Below are positions 34,311-40,432 of a DNA stretch of 40,432 nucleotides, piece after piece; position 1 is the first letter of the stretch, and each line of letters begins with the position of its first letter. Source of the DNA: CAXMQS01 sp964195995 (GTDB taxonomy: Bacteria > Actinomycetota > Acidimicrobiia > Spongiisociales > JAOTWH01); NCBI GenBank assembly GCA_964195995.1, contig CAXMQS010000056.1:1-40432 (forward strand). The letters are read 5' to 3'. The notes below the pieces were generated by a model. That model searched no databases. It worked only from the letters and a program-made list of their open reading frames with translations, and was not told where the DNA came from. The translations under genes and the position numbers were made by a program.

Positions 34311-35744
34311 ATGAACTCACGAATCAGGAACCGCCCAGCGCTGCGGCGGGTTCTGCACTCACTCGATCGTGACGAACGCGGAATCGCCATCGTGACCGTC
34401 GCCCTCCTCGGGGCCTTCCTCGTGATGCTCACCATGCTTGTCGCCAGCCAGACCATTCGCCAGTCGCGCAGCGTTGACGGCGACCGCTCCTACGAGCAGG
34501 CCATCCACGTCGCCGAGAGCGGCACCGACCTGGCGCTATTCGCGCTCGACCCACTGCTCGACGGCCTGCCAGACACGTGGGACGATCCGTCAGAGGTGGT
34601 TGGCACCATCGACATATCCACCATCTTTGACATCGTCGCCCTGCCGACGTCGCCAACCAAGGCCGACGTCATCGCGGCTGCGGAGAAGGTTGCAGCCGAC
34701 ATGCCTAGCTCGTTGATAACCACCCCGGACGGCGACGTTGTGCTCATCGCTCCCGACGACGACACGCCTGTCGTCTACTCGGTTGGGTTCTCGCCTTCGA
34801 TCGATGAGGGCATTCGCAAGGAGCGAGTGATGGTGCTCGAGTACTCCCCCGAGGTCAGCGAACAAGTGTGGAATCCCGACCTGGCCATCCTGTCTGAGGA
34901 CGACTTGAGCCTCACCGGATCATCTGAGATCACCGGCGGGGCCCACAGCAACGGAACCATGTCTGCGGGTCACCAGAACGTCGTCGATGAGTGTGCAACC
35001 GGTCTCGATCCAGTCGTTGGGTTTGGACCCGATTGCGGCACAACTACCCCCGTCTATCAGGCGATGCCGGCGATCGACCCGCTGGCCGCTCACCACCGAT
35101 CTCAATACGACGTGTGCAGCATCTCGTTCTCGTTCGGCAGCGGCAAACTTTCTGGCGTCTACGCCGGACCTGCCTATCCGAACGGCGATGCCACCCCAGC
35201 CACAGCCGGAGAGCCCTGCAGCGGTGATCTGGTCCATGCCAACATGGGGCTCGATGGTGTTGGGACGAACAGGGTGACGTTCCATAAGGACTTCAACCAA
35301 GCCGGCGTCTTCTACGTCGATGGCGCCGACGTCGTCATGTCTTCCAAGAAGGACCAGGTACGCTACATCTCGATCCTTGCCGGGACCGTCGATGGAGTCA
35401 CCGACTGCTCGACTAGCGGCGGAACGATCAACTCCAACGGGCAGGCGACCTACCACCCTCACGCCGATGGGAACAACTACCTGTGGGTCGCCGGAGGCGA
35501 CATGGAGTTCGGCGCGGGGATGACGGCCTATGGGCTCCTCGCCGCTCACGAGCAGATCAAATATAACGGCGCCATCGAGATTTTCGGTGTGCTCCTGATC
35601 GAGGGCGAATGCAGCACTCCGGGTAGCTTGGCGACAACGTCGACCAGCGGTGGCGCCGAGGTCACCTTCGACGGCTCGTGGGCCACCGACTTCGTGCTCA
35701 AACAGTTCCAAGGCGTCGAGGTGACGCGCAGCTCCGAGCTCTAG
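34311..35744 (+). CDS. PilX/GspK-like minor pilin with large C-terminal domain
   Basis: 477 residues. N-terminal DERGIAIVTVALLGAFLVMLTMLVASQTI is a pilin-type hydrophobic helix after a Gly, but +5 is Thr instead of Glu, as in K/X-type tip pilins. Next comes a PilX-type AESGTDLALFAL helix. The large C-terminal part (about 190-477) is rich in Gly, Ser and Thr, with paired Cys, and includes a SGSSEITGG-like stretch and a FGAGMTAYGLLAA...IFGVLLIEG repeat-like section; it resembles the C-terminal domain of large PilX-like proteins. AGGAG stands eight bases before the ATG; the open frame further upstream is rejected. Probably the tip of a pseudopilus. Confidence 0.82.
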   Translation: MNSRIRNRPALRRVLHSLDRDERGIAIVTVALLGAFLVMLTMLVASQTIRQSRSVDGDRSYEQAIHVAESGTDLALFALDPLLDGLPDTWDDPSEVVGTIDISTIFDIVALPTSPTKADVIAAAEKVAADMPSSLITTPDGDVVLIAPDDDTPVVYSVGFSPSIDEGIRKERVMVLEYSPEVSEQVWNPDLAILSEDDLSLTGSSEITGGAHSNGTMSAGHQNVVDECATGLDPVVGFGPDCGTTTPVYQAMPAIDPLAAHHRSQYDVCSISFSFGSGKLSGVYAGPAYPNGDATPATAGEPCSGDLVHANMGLDGVGTNRVTFHKDFNQAGVFYVDGADVVMSSKKDQVRYISILAGTVDGVTDCSTSGGTINSNGQATYHPHADGNNYLWVAGGDMEFGAGMTAYGLLAAHEQIKYNGAIEIFGVLLIEGECSTPGSLATTSTSGGAEVTFDGSWATDFVLKQFQGVEVTRSSEL

Positions 35745-35753
35745 GTTCCGCAG

Positions 35754-35780
35754 GAGGCCCGCCTTTGAGAGGCGGGCCTC
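35754..35780 (+). terminator. strong hairpin after pseudopilin operon
   Basis: Perfect 11-bp stem GAGGCCCGCCT / AGGCGGGCCTC with a 5-base loop, nine bases after the stop. No U run follows. The placement fits the end of the pseudopilin transcript. Confidence 0.8.
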
Positions 35781-35853
35781 GGCGCGTCTCGGGGCGATCT
35801 CCATCATCACGGGATGGCCCAGTCTGCGTCGACGGCTTACGATCGTCCGAACG

Positions 35854-37791
35854 ATGAGAATGACGTGGCACAAGATCGATCCAGGGGACATGGAGCCCGG
35901 CACAGTGACGATGGTGGTTGCCGACCAGCGAGCCCTGGCCATCACGCGAACCGCCGACGGCTGGGGGGCTCTCGACAATCGGTGTCCCCACCAAGGAGGC
36001 CCGCTTGGCGAAGGCCAGCTCGAGGGCTCGTGCGTCATCTGCCCGTGGCACGGTTTCGAGTACGACCCGGTCACCGGTCAGCCGCCTGCTGACTACGAAG
36101 ACGCCGCCACCCCTTATGCCATCGAGGAGCGAGCCGATGGCCTCTACGTCGAACTGCCGAACATAGAGCCGACACGCACGATCATGGACGAGATGGTCGA
36201 TGTCATGACAGAGTGGGGCATCGACGTCGTGTTCGGGATGGTGGGGCATTCCAACCTTGGCCTGGCCGAAGCGTTGCGAAAAGCCGAAGCCGATGGGCGC
36301 CTTGCCTACTACGGGATTCGCCACGAGGGCGCTGCGGCATTCGCCGCCTCGGCGCATGCCAAACTGACGGGACGGCCGGCGGCGTGCTTTTCGATCGCCG
36401 GACCCGGCGCCACCAACCTGCTCACTGGTCTGTGGGACGCCAAGGTTGACCGGGTTCCCATCCTGGCCCTGACCGGACAGGTCAAGACACAGGTCCTGGG
36501 CCCCGGCGCATTTCAGGAGCTTCCGCTAGCCGAAGCGTTCTCGGCCGTGGCCGAGTGGAGCCAGACCGTGCTGTCCGCAGAGAACGCTTCCGACCTCATG
36601 GCGCTGGCCATCAAGCACGCCGTGGTGAACCGCGATGTCGCCCACCTCATCTTCCCCGACGACAGCCAGGTCCTTCCCGCTGCCGAACACCCCGAACCCC
36701 AGCCGATGGCTGGCCGGGTGGCCGTCGCCGACATCGCTCCTCCGGCCGCCGAACTCGCTCAGGCGATCGAACTTCTCTCGGCTGCCGAGCGACCGGTCAT
36801 CATCGCCGGCAACGGGGCACGGCCCTTCCGCGATCAGGTTGTCCGGCTCGCCGAGCAGATCGACGCCCCGGTGATCACCACCTTCAAGGCCAAGGGCCTC
36901 ATACCCGACAGCCACCCACTGGGTTGTGGCGTCCTGGGACGGTCCGGCACTCCGGTGGGTGCTGCGGTGATGGGACGGGCTGACGCTCTTTTGGTACTGG
37001 GGGCGTCGTTCTCGGACCACACCGGGATCTCTCAAAAGAAGCCAACCATCCAGGTCGATTTCGACCGGATGATGCTGGGCAAGTTTCACCCCGTGGACAT
37101 CCCCCTGTGGGGTGAGCTGGGTCGCACGCTCGACATGTTGTGTGATGCCCTCGGCGAGACGGACCGCGCCGAACAGCGCGACGACATCGCCCAACGATGG
37201 ACCACGTGGCGCCAGGAAAAGGCACGGCGCGCCGAGCTCACGGACCCCATGGGCCGCATGCACCCCGCGGCGCTATTCGCGGTGCTCTCCGACCTGGTGC
37301 CTGCTGATGCCGTGATGCCGGTCGACGTCGGCAACAACACTTACTCATACGGCCACTACTTCGAGTCCAAGGGCCAGGACATCGTGATGTCGGGCTACCT
37401 GGGCTCAATCGGTTTCGCACTGCCGGCAGCCCTTGGGTGCTGGGCGGCCACCAAGGGCGCCCGCAAGGTGGTCTCCATCTCAGGTGACGGCGGGCTCGGC
37501 CAGTACCTCGCCGACTACACGACGGCCGTCAAGTACGGGATGGACATCACCCACATCGTCATGAACAACGACGAGCTGGGGAAGATCAGCCGCGAACAGG
37601 TCGGCGTACTCAACCCCGTCTGGCAAACGAGCCTGGTCAACCCCGACTTCGCTCAGTTCGCCGACATGTGTGGAGGCCGCGGCTTCAAGGTCGACTCTGT
37701 AGACGAACTTCGGCCCGTCATCGCCGAGGCACTCACCGTCACCGGCGGACCGTCCCTGGTCGAGGTGAAGGTGTCGGCGCGGGACACGTGA
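35854..37791 (+). CDS. Rieske [2Fe-2S] domain fused to ThDP-dependent (acetolactate synthase/pyruvate oxidase-type) enzyme
   Basis: 645 residues. Residues 1-100 are a Rieske domain with cluster ligands C44-H46 (CPHQGG) and C63-H66 (CPWHGFEYD). From about 107 a full three-domain ThDP enzyme follows: the PYR domain with the cofactor-activating Glu in IRHEGAAAFAA at about 157, then a central domain (APVITTFKAKGLIPDSHP), then the PP domain with GDGGLGQYLADYTTAVKYGMD.HIVMNND at about 543. Such enzymes decarboxylate pyruvate or similar 2-keto acids; the Rieske cluster suggests electron transfer. The substrate is unknown. The ATG lies 73 bases after the terminator; an ATG two codons on is an alternative. 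Rieske domains usually occur in oxygenases or ferredoxins, so this fusion is unusual. Confidence 0.88.
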   Translation: MRMTWHKIDPGDMEPGTVTMVVADQRALAITRTADGWGALDNRCPHQGGPLGEGQLEGSCVICPWHGFEYDPVTGQPPADYEDAATPYAIEERADGLYVELPNIEPTRTIMDEMVDVMTEWGIDVVFGMVGHSNLGLAEALRKAEADGRLAYYGIRHEGAAAFAASAHAKLTGRPAACFSIAGPGATNLLTGLWDAKVDRVPILALTGQVKTQVLGPGAFQELPLAEAFSAVAEWSQTVLSAENASDLMALAIKHAVVNRDVAHLIFPDDSQVLPAAEHPEPQPMAGRVAVADIAPPAAELAQAIELLSAAERPVIIAGNGARPFRDQVVRLAEQIDAPVITTFKAKGLIPDSHPLGCGVLGRSGTPVGAAVMGRADALLVLGASFSDHTGISQKKPTIQVDFDRMMLGKFHPVDIPLWGELGRTLDMLCDALGETDRAEQRDDIAQRWTTWRQEKARRAELTDPMGRMHPAALFAVLSDLVPADAVMPVDVGNNTYSYGHYFESKGQDIVMSGYLGSIGFALPAALGCWAATKGARKVVSISGDGGLGQYLADYTTAVKYGMDITHIVMNNDELGKISREQVGVLNPVWQTSLVNPDFAQFADMCGGRGFKVDSVDELRPVIAEALTVTGGPSLVEVKVSARDT

Positions 37792-38186
37792 GGTGGCTGG
37801 CAGCTGCGCTGGTGCTGCTGGTTGGATGTGGCGCTCAGACGCAGAATCAAACGTCAACCCCGACTCCCGCATCGGGTGCTGCGATGGATGAGGAGTGCTC
37901 CGATGTGGTCAGCGCGACCGCACAGCAGGCGGCCGACGGCAGCTGGACCTTCGAGGTCACGGTGTCCTCGGCCGATACCGGTTGGGATAAGTACGCCGAT
38001 GCCTGGGAAGTCAGGTCCTCAGACGGCTCCGTTCTTGGCACTCGAGTGTTGACCCACCCCCATGAGACCGAGCAGCCCTTCACCAGGTCGCTGTCAGGCG
38101 TAACGGTGTCGGACGACGAAGTCGTTATCGCGGCCCGGGACTCGGTGGCCGGCTTCTGCGGCGACACAGTCAGGCTCAGCCTCTAG
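37788..38186 (+). CDS. small lipoprotein, unknown function
   Basis: 132 residues. GTG at 37788 overlaps the Rieske-ThDP stop (GTGA), indicating coupled translation. A short signal peptide (VRWLAAALVLLVGC) ends in a lipobox LVGC, so the mature protein should be lipid-anchored outside the membrane. The body (about 35-132) is a beta-rich domain (DGSWTFEVTVSSADTGWDKYADAWEV) with a Cys pair near 34 and 125. I do not recognise a family. Confidence 0.75.
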   Translation: MRWLAAALVLLVGCGAQTQNQTSTPTPASGAAMDEECSDVVSATAQQAADGSWTFEVTVSSADTGWDKYADAWEVRSSDGSVLGTRVLTHPHETEQPFTRSLSGVTVSDDEVVIAARDSVAGFCGDTVRLSL

Positions 38187-38221
38187 GAAATGCCTGATCC
38201 CGCGCTGGGGTTGCACTTCCC

Positions 38222-38578
38222 ATGAACAACGACATAGCTAACGCCCTCGCCACGGAACGCACTATCGATATCACCACGATCGGGGCCAAGAGTGGCAAAC
38301 CCCGCCGCATTGAGATCTGGTTTCACAACATCGACGACCGCATCTACATAACCGGAACGCCCGGGAGGCGTGGTTGGTATGCCAACCTGCTCGCCGAACC
38401 CAAGATGACCTTTCACCTCAAGCAGTCGGTGACTGCGGATCTCGATGCCACGGCCCGGCTTATCAAAGGCGACGAGAAGCGTCGCGTCCTGTCTCCAATT
38501 CTGGAACGGCTGGGGCACGGCGACAAGATCGAGGACTGGATCGACCGCAGTCCCCTCATCGAGGTCGAGATTGTCTAG
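38222..38578 (+). CDS. F420H2-dependent (Ddn/DUF385 family) reductase-like protein
   Basis: 118 residues. Contains the DUF385 signature TIGAKSGKPRRIEIWFHNIDDRIYITGTPGRRGWYANL, the split-barrel fold that binds deazaflavin F420. Family members reduce quinones or nitro compounds. The exact substrate is unknown. It is 35 bases after the lipoprotein and its end overlaps the end of the convergent tam gene by four bases. Confidence 0.82.
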   Translation: MNNDIANALATERTIDITTIGAKSGKPRRIEIWFHNIDDRIYITGTPGRRGWYANLLAEPKMTFHLKQSVTADLDATARLIKGDEKRRVLSPILERLGHGDKIEDWIDRSPLIEVEIV

Positions 38579-39333
38579 ACGGCTGCCACAACGAACCGCC
38601 GCGGAAACGGCAGCAACGTGGAACCATCAGGGCGCCGCGGGTAGGTCCGGCGCATCCTGGCGGTGTACTCATCCAGGAAACTGTCGAGCTCGGTGCCGAC
38701 GAGGCCTTTGAGAACTGGTCGCAGCGCCGCGCCCTTGGCCCACTCCACAACTGGATCGTTACCTTCGAGAACCTGGAGATACCGGGTCTCCCAGATGTCC
38801 AGCGAAGCGGTCAATGGCGCCAGGAGGTCGTAGTACCACTCCTGCGGAGCCAGTTCCTTTGGCAGCCGTTCCAGGATGTCGTCGCGACCCTGTAGCAGCT
38901 CACGAGCCACGGCGTTGATCGGCTCTGGCCAGGTAAGTGGCATCTGGAATGCCAACACCCCGCCCTGGGCTAAGGCTGCGACAAGACGAGAAAGCAGCTC
39001 GGCGTGGCCGGGAACCCAATGGAAGACCGCGTTGGCGTAGAGGATGTCGTAGACGGCATCGGGCTCCCAGGTGGCGATGTCGATCTGGCGCCACTCGACC
39101 CGGCTCTCCTCGGCCTGCGCCCTGTCAAGCATCTCAGATGATGTGTCGCTACCGATGACCGTTGCGGTGGGCCAGCGGTCCGCCATCAGCCGCGCCATCT
39201 CTCCCCTGCCACAGCCGATGTCATGGATGCGACTCGGCGACTCGTGCTGCACGCGGGCCATTAGGTCGAGTGCCGCCCGCACTCGGTGATCCGAGAAACG
39301 GGCGTACTGTTGGGGGGCCCAGCCGAAAGTCAC
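38575..39333 (-). CDS. tam: trans-aconitate 2-methyltransferase-like protein
   Basis: 252 residues. SAM-binding motif I DIGCGRGEMARLMADRWP at about 37, followed by VIGSDTSSEMLDRA. The length and the blocks W.P..Y..F...R.RAA.DL, YANAVFHWVPGHAELL and VLAFQMPLTWPEPI align with E. coli Tam, which methylates trans-aconitate. The ATG overlaps the VOC gene stop (ATGA). Function is inferred from family resemblance; other small-molecule methyltransferases are possible. Confidence 0.78.
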   Translation of the reverse strand: MTFGWAPQQYARFSDHRVRAALDLMARVQHESPSRIHDIGCGRGEMARLMADRWPTATVIGSDTSSEMLDRAQAEESRVEWRQIDIATWEPDAVYDILYANAVFHWVPGHAELLSRLVAALAQGGVLAFQMPLTWPEPINAVARELLQGRDDILERLPKELAPQEWYYDLLAPLTASLDIWETRYLQVLEGNDPVVEWAKGAALRPVLKGLVGTELDSFLDEYTARMRRTYPRRPDGSTLLPFPRRFVVAAV

Positions 39334-39773
39334 AGCGACAGAGGCTTGGGCCTCGCCACGACGGCCTCTGGGTTGTCTCGCCAGACCGCCGGCTGGACGT
39401 CGATATAGAGCTCTATCTCATTGCCGTCTGGGTCGGCGATGTAGAGGCTGTGCGACACCGTGTGATCGGTAGCTCCCATGATGGCGACATCGGCTTGACG
39501 GAGATCGTCGACGGCTTGGCGCAGATCGTCGTCGGAGTCCCCGATCTTGAGCCCGAAGTGGTACATCCCGACTCGACGACCGGGAGGCAGCGCCGCGGCG
39601 TCCTCTCCAACTTCGATGAGCAGCAGCTCGTGATGGGTGCGCGGGGTAGAGAACGCGGCGATGGGTGGGGTTGCCACGATCTCAGGGAAGCCCAGCACGT
39701 CCCGATAGAACACCCGCGAGCGCTCCAGGTTTCTCACATACAGAACGATATGGCCGAGCTCTTTGACTTGCAT
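39330..39773 (-). CDS. VOC-fold (glyoxalase/extradiol dioxygenase-like) protein
   Basis: 147 residues with the paired beta-alpha-beta-beta-beta modules of the vicinal oxygen chelate family. Likely metal ligands are H8 (ELGHIVLYVRNLERSRVFYRDVLGF), H in MYHFGLKIGD (about 71) and E in GNEIELYID (about 121). The family includes catechol 2,3-dioxygenases and glyoxalase I; substrate unknown. Overlaps tam by four bases, so the two are co-translated. Confidence 0.82.
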   Translation of the reverse strand: MQVKELGHIVLYVRNLERSRVFYRDVLGFPEIVATPPIAAFSTPRTHHELLLIEVGEDAAALPPGRRVGMYHFGLKIGDSDDDLRQAVDDLRQADVAIMGATDHTVSHSLYIADPDGNEIELYIDVQPAVWRDNPEAVVARPKPLSL

Positions 39774-39782
39774 CGGACGAGG

Positions 39783-40432
39783 TTACGCCTCTGCCGACGC
39801 TTTCAGCTCGGCAATCCGGCGGTTGTTGATGATGGGTGCGACCGACAGCAGCAAGACGGCCCACACAGCGGCCGCCATGAAGAAAGGGGCACGCAACCCG
39901 TAGACGCCGGCCACCACTCCCCCGAGCAGGGCTCCCAGTGGCTGCGTTCCCCACGCCAGCATGCGGGATGTGGCGGCGACCCGGCCACGGAGCTCGTCTG
40001 GCGTCAGGCTCTGCCGCAGCGAGATGGCAACGACATTCCACACGCCAAGGCCAAGGCCGATGAGGACGCCGGAGGCGTAGACGAGGGCGGCTGTCGAAGT
40101 CACCGCCATTACGAGCACGGTCCCCACGAAGAGGGCGTCGGCGAGGAGCAAGGTGCTTCCCTGCCCTATTCGCCTGGACACCATTCCAGATGACAGAGCG
40201 CCCAGCAGGCCGCCGACGCCCATCGCAGCCAACAGCAGCCCGAACCCAACATCACCGAGGCCGATCTCGTCCTGGACGTAGAGCACCCAGATAGCGATGA
40301 CGCCGAAGGCCATGAGGTTGATAACGCCCGCCATTATCGAGAGGGTGCGCAGCACCGTGTGTCCCCACAGCCAGCTCAAGCCCTCTCCGACCTCTCGGCG
40401 GATGGCTCCTTTGGAGCGGTCCACCTCCTTAT
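39783..40432 (-). CDS. MFS transporter, partial (C-terminal half)
   Basis: 215 residues up to the window edge; the frame continues past it with no start. Five to six membrane helices, a cytoplasmic loop (IRREVGEGLSWLWGHTVLRTL) typical of the middle of EntS/MFS_3-type exporters, and the LTPDELRGRVAATSRM motif near the end (family 'vP.e.rGRv.a....'). Exported substrate unknown. The GTG at 40424 is not taken as a start, because a full MFS protein has about 400 residues. Ends nine bases before the VOC gene. Confidence 0.85.
   Translation of the reverse strand, partial: KEVDRSKGAIRREVGEGLSWLWGHTVLRTLSIMAGVINLMAFGVIAIWVLYVQDEIGLGDVGFGLLLAAMGVGGLLGALSSGMVSRRIGQGSTLLLADALFVGTVLVMAVTSTAALVYASGVLIGLGLGVWNVVAISLRQSLTPDELRGRVAATSRMLAWGTQPLGALLGGVVAGVYGLRAPFFMAAAVWAVLLLSVAPIINNRRIAELKASAEA

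Noticed and set aside
40400..40432. GTG at 40424 after AAGGAGG as the start of the MFS gene
   Set aside because: The ribosome-binding-like bases touch the GTG, and the sequence begins in the middle of the transporter fold.

Overview
The window is about 40 kb of high-GC DNA from a rod-shaped, Gram-positive-type bacterium, most likely an actinobacterium. Three things point that way. The gene order Rv1339-like MBL hydrolase, rph, rdgB is that of Mycobacterium tuberculosis. There is an F420-type (Ddn/DUF385) reductase. Surface proteins carry LPxTG-like tails. The complete mreBCD-pbp2-rodA set and the non-mycobacterial order elsewhere suggest a lineage such as Acidimicrobiia, but that placement is inference.

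From 28.6 kb down to 1, almost everything reads on the minus strand. In order of transcription: four tRNAs (Pro, Gly, Arg, His), tig-clpP-clpX (protein folding and turnover), two tandem DUF11-repeat cell-wall proteins, and valS-folC. Next come ndk and mreB-mreC-mreD-pbp2-rodA (cell elongation), then tdk, an RNase E/G gene and rplU-rpmA-obg. After obg there is an unusual block: small membrane protein, MoxR ATPase, CoxE-type VWA protein, stand-alone receiver and M23-like protein. The block ends with nadD and a degenerate LCP-like protein cut by the left edge. Start and stop codons overlap or abut at many junctions, so translation is probably coupled along these operons.

At 28.9-29.8 kb a plus-strand gene resembling stand-alone LAGLIDADG-type proteins is inserted in the tRNA cluster. 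Its stop codon lies inside the following tRNA-Lys gene; tRNA-Leu comes next. From 33.2 kb leftward to 29.9 kb, the minus strand carries a type II NADH dehydrogenase-like gene, the MBL hydrolase, rph and rdgB.

From 33.3 kb rightward, the plus strand has three pseudopilin genes closed by a strong hairpin. They are followed by a Rieske-ThDP enzyme fusion with a coupled lipoprotein, and an F420-type reductase. The right end returns to the minus strand with tam, a VOC-fold protein and a partial MFS transporter. No insertion sequence, integrase, rRNA or CRISPR array was seen.

The most unusual items are the Rieske-ThDP fusion, the gene that ends inside tRNA-Lys, the gapless 837-nt duplication between the two surface proteins with a shared upstream motif, the MoxR/VWA/receiver block between obg and nadD, and a lysine/alanine/proline tail on ribosomal protein L21.
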